From Epiperipatus broadwayi (taxonomy: Eukaryota; Onychophora; Udeonychophora; Euonychophora; Peripatidae): 64,000 nt of DNA. Location of the stretch: positions 748,001 through 812,000 of the forward strand of contig JAQFVV010000152.1 of the NCBI GenBank assembly GCA_028023455.1, read 5' to 3'. The notes under the pieces are model-generated. The model ran no database searches and was not told the DNA's origin. It saw only the letters and a list, made by a program, of their open reading frames with translations. Positions 48,574 to 58,675 of the stretch are shown here, piece after piece. The position numbers were made by a program, and so were the translations under genes. Within the stretch, counting starts at the first letter, position 1. Each line of letters begins with the position of its first letter.

Positions 48574-50505
48574 TATGATGGTTGGGCTGAGACTTTTTCC
48601 CTATCTGCCATATCAGGACACCACTACGCTATTAGAACCTGAAAATTTATACATTAGGCAGACACATATGGGTAAAATCCAACTTTTATTGACCGATAGC
48701 TCTAACCACGAGCTAATGGTGAAGCAAAACATCACTCTGTCTATTTAAAAATTCTAACTTGATTTTTTTAAAAAAATTATTATTAATAAAAATATATAAA
48801 AATAAGTCACTGCCAAAATTAATCAAAAACATTTTATTATTAAGCACACACATTAAAAGAAAAATTTTGGAAACTAAATGAGTTTAATTTATGTCGTTAT
48901 TTGTGCAGATAGATGAATTTAAGATTTAATACAATTTCACTATTTTGTTAAACATAAATAGATTATGCATTTATATACTCAATTCGTTTAACTCCAGGTT
49001 ACAAGTTTGTGTCCAAACCAATGCCAGCTTATTGATATACTAATGTAATCAATGCAAAATCAGGATGTTAGCATAAAATACCATGCTGATAGGAAGCATG
49101 ATATCATTTATAAAGTAATGACCCTCACTCAGAACAGGAATGGACATCTGTCTGGTGAAGTAATCATTTCGAATATGTATTAGACATGGAACATAATGGA
49201 GGATTGCAGTCTTTGCTGTCTTACTATCACCAACCAGAGCATAAGTAGATCAGTGGCATATGAAATACATCTACATCAATTGACAATGTGATGGTTACAC
49301 TTTTGGGCCATGCATTCAGTTGGGTACTATGCCCTGTATGCTAACATGGCACAAGGAAATGAGAATTCAATCCACCTCCCCACATTATATTGACGTAAAA
49401 CCACTTGTATATTTCTCTACTAGCACTGATTCAATTACAAAACAAATGGATCAAAATTAACCCACTTAAACTAACATAATCTTATGAATCTATGCAGTCA
49501 TTTATGCTTACTTTTAAATTATTAATTTGAAAGAAATTGTGAGAATGGAAATAATAATAGCAATCATATTCAAAGAAAATAAAACAAATAATTTAAATTT
49601 GTGCTTAATCAGATAAGAGTCTATGAGTTAGGTACTGTTTAAATATAGTATTTGAAAAGTTCCTTTTTAGATAATAAAGTTCATACTTTCTGTAGCTGTA
49701 GATTTATTTCAAATTCCTTTTGGTGGTCCACAACTCCAATCAACATCCATTTAATATTAATTTTGTTTTCAGGAAGACCAGTCTGTTTGCTGCTTTTTAG
49801 TAATCATAGCTCTGCAGGTCACCCCAGCTGGTGCAAATACAGGAAACTAATTTATTGGGAAACCCTTACATTTTTGAGATCCACAATACATGTAAGTATG
49901 CTTAAATTATATCATGGACAAGATTAATATCAAAGAACAAACCTCCACTTCACCAAAGTTTTCTTTTCTTCCCTTTTATATCATTTTGAATTCCTTTTCA
50001 TCAAATGACAGGATTGATATTACCTGGCTTCATGCTGATCTTATTAGTAGTGATGATTTTCTCTGTGGACCATGTGTTCATTTACATCATTTATTGGGTT
50101 GTTTACTTTTAAGTGGGGACATCAGATTTTATTACTAGGAATTTTTTAATTGATCTCTTACCTGACTGATCGGTTAAATGCCCTCAAGGGCCTGTTTGCT
50201 ATTATATCATTAATTTCAATAGAAAATCATTTTCATTCTAATATTTAAACATAATTTTTGAATAGAAACTAATTAACAGTTTTTATTATTTTCTTTTACA
50301 TTATTTTAAAAAAACTTTTATTTTTAGAATTTAACTTTAACTTACTTTTAATTATTTAATAGTTTTCCATCTGTGCAATTATATATCTTGTTTTAAATAA
50401 AGTTTTTATTAATATTTTTACAATTCTATTTGAGAGCGATTTTATTTATCGTTCCTTTTATCTTTTATTGAGAATGATGTAATGGCATATATGTATACCA
50501 TTACA
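48574..50505 (+). mobile_element. ~1.95 kb dispersed element, copy 4 (diverged)
   Basis: Begins TATGATGGTTGGGCTGAGAC and ends CCATTACA. CAAT occurs immediately on both sides (48570-48573 and 50506-50509), a possible 4-base target duplication. The end hairpin (50478-50505) has perfect arms TGTAATGG / CCATTACA. It is the most diverged copy and carries extra sequence near 49280-49400 containing TGAGAATTCAATCCACC, which resembles a tRNA box B and may be a nested insertion. Confidence 0.7.
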
Positions 50506-52649
50506 CAATAAATACCTGATTATAAGCAGAAATACCAATAATGAAAAGAAAAGCATTGAGATAATGATCACATGACAAATCTTAAACCACATCTATTCGT
50601 ATTTATAATGCATATAGCAAAAAAGTATAATCAAAAGACCAACAGAAACATATGCATGAAAAATAAATAAATAGTCAATCCAAGGCAAAATATATAATAT
50701 ATATCAAAGTAGTGACTCTATTCTAATAGGTGTTTATAAAACATACATAAATTTCTCACTGTAATTTTTCAAAATACTATAAACATAAACACAATCATTT
50801 ATATACATCACTTTTAAATACATGGTTATCTGTTAGCTATATTCAAATAAAGAATAAAAGAAAATGAGATTGACAAATACTAAATACACATAATATTTAA
50901 AACATTACAATAGTAAAATATAAAAGACAAAAAAATCTTAAGCAGTCTTTTCTTTTTCTTCTGAATAAAATGATTTTCCTGAATTGCAAACTTGATCTCT
51001 TTAATGATTATTTATCCTGTTTATTATATAAGAGCACATTTCAAGAATGATTCCAAATGATCACACATATATTTTTGCCAGGAGATTAGAGATCTTTCAT
51101 AATAATGAATTTACCTTTTAGAAAATAAAATGACGATTTTTTTTTTAAATAAAAAAAATCATGTTGACTTTATAGTGGAAGGAGCCTTTTATCAGCATAT
51201 TACAACTTTGCAAAAATTACAGTGATCATTTAAATTAAACAATAAATTGGATATATCATGCAATGAAAACATTAAAGTTGCATCCAAACAAAAGGGCACT
51301 TTGCTTTATATAAGGCAGACTTCAATCATGATAGATAAGTTATAAATGCTTAATGTAAATAAGTTATATTAAAGAAGTTGCAAAAATATATTGACGGAGG
51401 TGTGTAAATATGATAAGTTCATTATAAACTAATACATATATCCAGATGTAATTATTTTCCAGAATAAGGTATTATGAAATAGAGCATATATCTGAACATA
51501 ATGTAAAACAAGCAAAATATAATAAATATAAATCCTTAATTATAATTTATAATGAGCTATAAATACCTTGGCCATAGATTAATCAAGTAAAATAAATATA
51601 GTTCTTGGCACAATAATGCAACAAGTTTTTAATTTCAGATAAAATATTATAATAAGACTGAGTAGAATTTAAAAAGTTCACAAGATAATGTATTACAATA
51701 CCTTGAATTGAATCGTTGATGTTTCAGTTCATGTCTCCACAGTAAAGGTTCTTTCTTTGTAAAAATTTAGAGAGAGATTAAAGTAAAATACCACAATTTG
51801 AGAAAAAATTGTTTGCTCAGTTAAGTTTGTTTAAATAGTACATATTGTCTTTTCCAAAACAATTAAAACTTAATTAATTTGTTTGTAGAATTCAGCAAAC
51901 AAAATAGTATTAATGTGACCAATTTATAGTGATGGTGAAGAAGTGACCATTATGCTTTCAAAACTGTCCTTTTTATATTCCTTTGAGAGTAGTATTGATT
52001 TCAATGAGAGCAATTAACAGGAGGGGGTGGTTATTCCAATGGACAGGTATTTAGAACATTTGCACCGGAAATGATTTATATATAATTGAATGAGTGTTGT
52101 TTTTTTTTTTTAAAAAAATACAATTGTTTTTAAATTAAAATATTTGAAATTAAAGTTACCTATGTTTGAATAGTAACAAAAAGAAGAAAAAAAATACTGT
52201 TTTTATTTATTTTTTTTATTAGGAGTTTAACAACAGATAAATTTATGATACATAAGCTTAATATTTCAAAACCCATTGACATATTCTTAAACAAATAAAA
52301 AATGCAATCACATAGCTCTAAGTACATAAGATAGCAGCATACTCAATTAAGTTAATAAAGATAACATCAGTTGATCTTTTAGAAGTATAATGAAAAAAAA
52401 ATAGGTACTAGATTGTATCTTTATTTATTTTTTAGGCAAAATAAGTAGTCACAGTTTTACATCCTTCCCTGGGTTTAATTTTTTATTTTAATTTAATTTA
52501 CTTTAACACATAACAAGAGTATAAGTGTTAATATACTTTCTTGTCTTTTTAATACACTACTTCTCTTAACTTTGCGACTGTGCTAATAGCTTACCATAAG
52601 TCTTATATTTCACCTGTCAATCCCAAAATCTTATCCAAAGTATTAAACA

Positions 52650-53110
52650 TTAAAAAAATTGTAGATGAGTTTGTTAATTAATTTGCTGAAGGTATTGGTC
52701 TCAAACTGCATGTATTATATGTGCCTCTAGTTCCTTCATGGACCATCTTTCCTATCTGACATAATCTGGAAAGGTCCATCATATAAGCTTAAGAACTTTT
52801 TAAACTTGTTCTTTTGAGGATTGCTTAACATGAAGAGTAGGGATAAGAACAAAATCATCTACTTTGAAAAAGTGTGGTTTGCCTTTAGATTGCTAACATG
52901 TTTCATTTTCTTTAGGTTAAAGTTAGCCTTTTCTATATTATGGCTGCTATTTATTTTTTCTAGGATGATAGGCAGTGGAATTTTTGATGAGTAAAGGTTG
53001 TTGTTTTCCAAAATGGAACTTAACAGGAGTAAAATTTATAGATTCATTTATGGTAATGTTAATATAATTAATGATTTTGGGCAGTTTATTGACATACTGT
53101 TTGTGATTAA
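52650..53110 (-). pseudogene. Ty3/Gypsy integrase, C-terminal region
   Basis: The - strand with stops reads FTPVKFHFGKQQPLL, then KVDDFVLIPTLHVKQSSKEQ and WTFPDYVR. These fit the end of a Gypsy integrase: T-P-x-x-[L/F]-x-F-G-x-x-P, then a basic VGDxVLIP strand and the target-strand region (GPYxIxRxxxxxxYEV). It continues from the integrase core upstream. Confidence 0.65.
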
Positions 53111-53113
53111 GTT

Positions 53114-53702
53114 TTATATAAAGCTGAATAACCTACTTAACTCCTTCATCACCCTCTTGTATAGTTGTGATTGCAAATTTTTTATAGAAATCATAATGTG
53201 CCTGATATCATGTTTTCTAATCCACTTTTTCCAGGTGCTGGAAATAAAAGCAGTAGCATGATCAATGAGAATATAGGAAAGGGTATCTACTAAAAGAAAC
53301 TGATAGTTATTACATTTTAGCATCAGTATTAGGAACAGGATACACACATATTTAATAAAGACATCATATGTCACTAAAAATGTGCCTGTTAGAGGATGGA
53401 GAAAGTCATAAAGGTCCAATGATAACAATTCATTGGGTTTATCTGGGAGAATGGGTTGAAGTAACCCTGCACAAGATTTGTGAGTGTGCTTAGACTTCAA
53501 ACAAATCTCACATTATCAATCTATTAATGATTGACACATATATATTTGACCAATGAAAGTATTTTTTTAATATATAATCTATTTTCTGTGAGCCACAATG
53601 ACCATACTTACAATGAGCATAATAAATTGTTTGATTAGTCATACATCTGGGAACTATTATACTCCAAAAACAGTCATTATTAAATCTAGTTTTATACATC
53701 AA
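53114..53702 (-). pseudogene. Ty3/Gypsy integrase, zinc-binding and catalytic core
   Basis: In two open pieces on the - strand. 53702-53508: YYAHCKYGHCGSQKIDYILK KYFHWSNI, the H-x-x-x-G-H-x-G-x-x-K...F-x-W-x-x-[I/M] zinc-binding layout. 53500-53114: HKSCAGLLQPILPDKPNELL SLDLYDFLHPLTG, the Q-P-L-x-x-P-x-x-[P/L]...[I/S]-x-D-[F/L]-x-x-[P/L]-x-x-x-G start of the core with its first Asp, then YQFLLVDTLSYILIDHATAF, KWIRKHDIRHIMIS and a degraded second and third acid. Frameshifts separate them. Inactive. Confidence 0.8.
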
Positions 53703-53919
53703 AATATCTTGATGTAACCCTGGCTGACTACTACTGAAGGATCAAATAAAAGCTTTATTATTCTTCTGAGCTTAGCATCCTGAGATTATTCGATTGTTAG
53801 GTTTTTATGATCCTCTTCAATGAATTCATCTGTAATTAAGCCAATGTTGGTAATTATAATATTTTTGAATATCAGGGTGTTGGTAAAATACATCAACATA
53901 ATTATGATCTTAGGTCTGC

Positions 53920-54145
53920 TGTAATATTTTCATTTCCCTCATAGTATTCAATATGATACTTAAGCTGTTGGAGATAAAGACTCAATCTGATCAACCTATT
54001 ATTGTTTAAATAACTTTTATTGAGGAACTGGCTCATATGATCACTTAAGACCACAACCTCTGATTCCAGCAAAAACTGATGGAGTTTCTGGCAGGCCTGG
54101 ACTACAGCTAAAGCTTCCCTCTCAGTAATAGAGTATTCAATTCAG
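53920..54145 (-). pseudogene. Ty3/Gypsy RNase H domain
   Basis: A - strand frame open for about 75 codons reads IEYSITEREALAVVQACQKL HQFLLESEVVVLSDHMSQFL, then RLIRLSLYLQQLKYHIEYYE GNENITAD. It matches the consensus Y-[S/T]-x-T-E-[R/K]-E-x-L-A-[V/I]-V...[F/V]-x-[L/V]-x-[T/S]-D-H-x-x-L...[R/L]-x-x-R-[W/L]-x-x-x-L-[Q/x]-x-[Y/x]-x-x-x-I-x-Y-x-x-G-x-x-N-x-x-A-D. The DEDD-type acids E, D and D are visible. It is the best preserved part of this element. Confidence 0.88.
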
Positions 54146-54299
54146 GCCCCTTTAAATGCTTCCTTAAAAAATACAGAAATTTGAGACTTTTTAAAATCAT
54201 CTAACTGCTATGAAGACTTTTAATTTGTAATTACTGCTGTCAATTTGCTTGCTAAAATGATGATAGGTTAAAATAACCTTTTCTAAAAATGTAGTCTTG

Positions 54300-55150
54300 A
54301 TCTTGTCAAATTCTCATGTATGCTTGATATTTCACTTCTACTTTTCACTATTTTTTAACAAATACTGACAATGAAACAGTATCATAGGCAAACCTTTTGT
54401 AAAACTTATGATAATAGTTACATAGATCAAAGAATGATTTGAGTTGTTTCTTAGTTTTAGATATGGAAAGTTCTGAATGGCTGCAATTGTCTCAGGATGG
54501 GATTTGATCCTCTGGTCACTTATTAAATGACCTAGAAAAGTTATTTTCTTGGCAGAAAAAGTGAATTTTTCTAAATTAATCTTAATATTATTTACAGAAA
54601 CATTCATAGAAAAATAGTAATGTTCGTCAAGCGTTGTTAGCCGAGAGGTCATCGTAACTGCCTTGCAAGCAAGTAGTTGGTTGCAGACGGTTGTGGGTTC
54701 GCGTCTCAGCTGATGCTATGACATATGAAAAAAAAAATGTTCTAGATGCTCATCCACACTTCCAGATGAGATAACAATATTGTCCACATATGATTTTTTC
54801 CTTTAATTGACTGGAAAAAATCATATTTCAATACCTGATTATGTTAGCTCCATTGCTGATTAAACTAAAGAGCATCCTTACAAAAATATAGGGCTGGCCT
54901 TCATGATGAAAAGCAGTGTAGTTTTGTTTGTCAACATGCATGGGAATTTGCCAAAATAACTGGTGATCAAATCAAATTTTTGTAAAAATGGTTTTGTTCC
55001 TGAACTTGAGAAATAGTTCATGGACAGGTGGAGGAATATCATGCTCTGGAATAATAATTTGATTCAACACATAATTTCTAGGCACTGACACATCCTTTTT
55101 CTGACAATAACAAGGAGATTAGCATAGGCTGAAAAGCTTTTCTTAACAAT
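54300..55150 (-). pseudogene. Ty3/Gypsy reverse transcriptase, split by a SINE
   Basis: On the - strand: SYFGKFPCMLTNKTTLLFIM, GQPYIFVRMLFSLISNGANI (FG[L]xNA region), then YVDNIVISSGSVDEHLEHF, where YVDN replaces the catalytic Y-x-D-D. Then comes the SINE (54626-54735), followed by EKFTFSAKKITFLGHLISDQ RIKSHPETIAAIQNFP, the F...V-x-F-L-G-H-x-[I/V]-S-x-x-G-[I/V]-x-x-x-P-x-K connection motif (54652-54450). Frameshifted and with an altered catalytic residue, so inactive even without the SINE. Confidence 0.85.
54626..54735 (+). mobile_element. tRNA-derived SINE, copy 4, inserted in Gypsy RT
   Basis: It reads GCGTTGTTAGCCGAGAGGTC (box A), TTGCAAGCAAGTAGTTGGTT, GTGGGTTCGCGTCTC (box B) and GCTATGACATATG followed by A10. 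AATGTTC is present on both sides (54619-54625, 54736-54742). It interrupts the reverse transcriptase of the - strand retrotransposon between the catalytic YVDN segment and the thumb, so it landed after the retrotransposon. Confidence 0.92.
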
Positions 55151-55362
55151 ATACCACTCAATCATTTATTGATTTTCTGCTGTACTTCTGCCTGGTATTA
55201 ATGTGGAGGTGGGCACATCCACTGTTGGAAAGGCACTTCATTCTTTAATTTTATCTGATGGACATAACCTTTCAATGGAATTTTTAAAAATATATTTCTG
55301 TTCTGAAACATCAATTGATACAATTGCTCTTTACAACTAAAATTTAGAATATTAGAATTATT

Positions 55363-55760
55363 TTATTTAATTTCTATATTTAACTCAATTGAAGTTTGAC
55401 ATAACAGTTGACTTGACTGAAAACCCATGTTTTCATAAAAATTACATATTTCCTTTTGACAAGTACAAAGTTTATTTTTAAAATCAACATTACATTTACT
55501 TAAGTTTGGGAAGTCAGAATTGATTATAGCTTCTTGTATAAGATCAGGCATTATTAAAAAGACATACCCAAATTCAGATTTATTGATATTTGCATTAAAC
55601 CAGACTTGCTTGTTTGAAAGCTTCATCCTCTTTCCATTTGCCAATGTAACCTGAAATGGTTTTACAGGCAATAAAGGTACAGACTCATTTGCACTTATAA
55701 CTTTATCATAAGTGATCGAGGATAATATTGATGCTTGACTTCCTGAGTCTAACAAATACC
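55363..55760 (-). pseudogene. Ty3/Gypsy aspartic protease
   Basis: A 130-codon open frame on the - strand begins LLDSGSQASILSS-like (MLDSGSQASIL), the retropepsin D-[S/T]-G-[S/A]-x-x-x-[I/F]-[I/L] active site, followed by VTLANGKRMKLSNKQVWFNA and GYVFLIMPDLIQEAIINSDF, corresponding to the flap region and the [I/V]-L-G-x-D-[F/W]-L strand (here degraded). It sits immediately N-terminal to the reverse transcriptase, as in Ty3/Gypsy pol. True start not defined. Confidence 0.8.
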
Positions 55761-56752
55761 ATTGATAGAAACATTAATGGTGTCTTGTTTTTATATTTTT
55801 ATTTTAACTATCCTGAATTTTTTTCTAATTTACATTTCTATGAAGTTGTTTACATGTTGGAGCATATATATAAAGGGATAATTAAAAATAATTGTAAATT
55901 GGCTGATTTTTACTGTTATGTTTGTCAGATATTTTCTCTGTTAATAAGTTATGCAAGCAGAGGTTATTGTTTGGCCAAAAGTTAATTTTACTAATAGATT
56001 GGAAATGGTCATCCTGCTTTGTGTTTTATTTTTAGAAAACAAGAAAGTATAAAATAATTAGATGCCTATAACCCAGAGAAAATCTGATTTTAGTTTTGGG
56101 TTTGTTTGTTTTTTAGTTTTAATCTTTTATAAGGGAAAAGTGAGAAAAACATTCCTTTTGTGTTAAAATTGAAAATTGATGTAAATGCAACTCTTGAATC
56201 AACCAAGGTGGTCTGAGTGAAAACTAAACATTAAAGATACAATTAAAAATCAGAATAAGAGATAAGAAATACTCAGGTGTAAAAAGCATATGTATTGTTT
56301 CCAGTCAATTAATCATGAACTTAGAGTTGGCTAATACAATAGTAACAGGGGGATATTCAAATTTATATTGTGATGAGTGTGCTATATAAGATGTTTACCA
56401 GGTGCTGAAGGAGGTATAGGGGAAGTGATAATATAATAGAAGGTAATATAATTTAATATAGAAGATAAAAATAAAGAGGCTTTTTGGCAGGTTGTTGCTG
56501 AAATATTGTTATAGCTGAGCAGGGTTCTTTTAGTCTGCCATGTTGGTCCCTACCACTAATGAAATATTCAACCACCACAAGTCTAGGAAGACCATCTGAC
56601 TAATGATTAGCTATAAACTGCTGAGGCCATTTTATTAAGGCAGTACTTAAAAATTTGTCTAAAGAATTAAGAAGAAGCTGATTGTCCAGCAGTTGAGAAA
56701 TAAGTAAAAAGGGAACAGACCCAAGCCTGACTTCAAATTAAAGTCATGCACA

Positions 56753-56828
<76 letters not shown>

Positions 56829-57150
56829 TAGCAGTCTGATGAGGCTATCCTAAAGAAAAAAAGAATATTGGTAAAAACCTGAAGAAGCATGAAAATGTCT
56901 AGAGTAGTCAGTGTGATGAATATGGAGTAGAATCCCACATATGCACTAGCCTCACTTTTCCTCCACTTCCACCATGTGGCCACCAATACCAGCTATTGAT
57001 GATGGACACCAAAATGCCTATATCTTACTGAACTGAAGATAAATCATCACTACTCTATTGTCCAGTTTTGTGGCACACTCAGAAGCTCCAAAGTTCAGAT
57101 GAAGTCTCAAAATACCAGATGGTATAATTTTGTTTTTATCATTTTGATTA
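55760..57150 (-). other. Probable gag-side and leader of the - strand Gypsy element
   Basis: Upstream of the protease on the - strand there is frame-broken sequence with possible coding remnants (for example NGLSSL, QMVFLDLWWLNISLVVGTN near 56560) interrupted by a TA microsatellite. No zinc knuckle, LTR or primer-binding site could be assigned. The extent is an inference from the position of pol. Confidence 0.3.
56754..56826. repeat. (TA)n microsatellite, interrupted once
   Basis: Two AT runs separated by GCTATATA near 56789. Confidence 0.97.
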
Positions 57151-57939
57151 CTGTCTATATGCTTTAATAAAGATGAATTTTATTGATATATATTTTGTTG
57201 CATTACATGTATGTCAAATTGTTTGACCACAAAACATTGGATTGTTCTATGTTAAATCATCCTCCCACATTAATTTTAAGAAACGCTTAGATGTGTATAT
57301 GCATATGTGTGTGTTTTCTTTTTATATTTGTTATTATAGGTAACAATATATGCATATAGTAAAAGAAATTCCAATTGATTTAAAGTATAGCATATTGCTT
57401 TTGTCTCCATGCGTTTGATTAAAACACAAACACACTCTTATAGAATGTTTAGTTAAAAACTAGGAAGGAAGAATGGGTAGATATACATGTACATCTTTTT
57501 TTTTTTCTCGATATTTAATATCTGTGTACATGTGAGTAGAAACTCAGACCACTTCATTCAAGGGTATCTATATGAAAATAGGGTGGGGAGTTCCATAAGT
57601 TAATTGAACCCATATTGCTCATAGATTTTTCTCTGATTATAATGCTGGGGTTGATAAAATGTATTTTATTCATGTATATAAATGGTGGTGGTTTATTTGA
57701 GAAAATAAATATTTGTTTTTGTTTCCAAATTATCTTATTACAAATGTTCATTTAGTTCACTCTCTGACAACCAAGACTATGTATATTTTCTGAGTATAGC
57801 ATAATCCATTACTTACCTGAGATAAAGAGGTGATTGAGCTAAGCCCATGGGATATGATTTTATAAGGTTATTAAAAGTTTGTTGCCATGTAGATATCTTT
57901 TCTTGACATTTGTTTTATATGTTTGTTGATAGTTGTATA

Positions 57940-58255
57940 TCCTTTCAGGAGGAGGTTCTCTCTTTCTAAAAGTGGCATGTAAAGGCCAGGTTCAAATTCT
58001 GCCTTTCAAAGGTATGCGATGGCAACATCCTGATATCAATAAGCATGGCAATGGAGTTTTGGTAAGGGAAAAATCTCGAAATATAACCAGCTTTGGTTTG
58101 ATCTCTCTCATTTAAATATTCAATTAGTTAACTTAAGTCATTAAGTTTAGAGTTTATTGTTGAGTTTATAAGGATGCCCTACTCTGATGGTGACAGTAAC
58201 TTCATGTTTGGTCCTGTGTGCATGGTAAGAATCCGCAGGGTAGGCATCACCAGGT
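57940..58255. other. Less A+T-rich patch, possible SINE fragment
   Basis: CCAGGTTCAAATTCTGCC is box-B-like, and TGATGGTGACAGTAACTTCA TG...GGTCCTGTGTGCATGG follows about 170 bases on. No box A at the right distance and no target duplication were found. It lies 280 bases before the NOS exon at 58537 and is not an exon: the frame at 57933-58115 shows no NOS similarity and has no suitable acceptor/donor. Confidence 0.3.
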
Positions 58256-58536
58256 ACAATATAAAGTATATGAAAATCTAATATCTATATTATACTAAAT
58301 TAGATATAAATAAATTATCTAATATTCTATTATGAGATGAAAAAATATCACCTCTTATATATTTACACATATATTACACGAAAACAGTCAAATTTTATAT
58401 AAACCTTTATCATCTTTTACCTTTAGATATTGCCTTGATAACAGATCATAGATTCTATTACTTATTTAAGCTTTGGTTATTGTCATGTGATATACATTTA
58501 TAAACACCTAGCTTTTTGTAACTTATTGTTTTATAG

Positions 58537-58675
58537 GAAGCATGTGAAACATTCTGCGTAGGAGAAGATATTAATTTGAATGAAGTTGGAGCTGAGTTAA
58601 TTCAAACAGACAGAACATGGTCTGCCGCTAAATTTAAACTTACAAAATCAGAAGAAGAAGAACATTTGTGCTCAG
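58537..58675 (+). CDS. NOS: Nitric oxide synthase, exon (FMN domain to linker)
   Basis: This 139-nt exon begins after TTTTATAG and ends before GTAATT. The frame continues directly from the exon at 30485 (phase 0) and leaves one base (G) for the next exon. It encodes EACETFCVGEDINLNEVGAE, then LIQTDRTWSAAKFKLT and a Glu-rich tail ending HLCS. The A-C-[D/E]-x-F-C-V-G-[D/E]-D motif and the D-R-[S/T]-W...[K/R]-F-[K/R]-L-T stretch are typical of the end of the NOS FMN domain and the hinge to the FAD/NADPH module. The exon is separated from its predecessor by roughly 28 kb. No later exon was found before the end of the window, so the next intron is at least 5.3 kb. Confidence 0.95.

Larger units (their letters stand above)
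30660..58536 (+). other. NOS intron, about 28 kb, dense in mobile elements
   Basis: Donor GTATTG, acceptor TTTTATAG. Frame and phase agree across it. It contains TA microsatellites, foldbacks, a gag remnant, a Penelope remnant, two copies of the ~1.95 kb element and a Ty3/Gypsy pol. Stretches with nothing recognisable include 31500-32160, 34500-36220, 36560-37980, 41170-42590, 42900-43990, 46320-48560 and 50510-52640. Confidence 0.8.

Noticed and set aside
49280-49400. A fifth tRNA-derived SINE inside copy 4 of the ~1.95 kb element
   Set aside because: Only a box-B-like stretch is present, with no box A or target duplication; noted under the element instead.
54635-54720. A functional tRNA gene
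   Set aside because: The tRNA-like bodies have A tails, target duplications and weak stems, and occur four times with substitutions in paired positions; SINE is the better reading.
56744-56986. 80-codon - strand frame ending in (Tyr-Ile)n
   Set aside because: Also runs into a TA microsatellite. Its first part may be retroelement sequence, but nothing can be assigned.
57933-58115. A further NOS exon shortly before 58537
   Set aside because: The frame (SGGGSLFLKVACKGQVQILP) has no NOS similarity, and the exons at 30485 and 58537 already join in phase at a conserved sequence.
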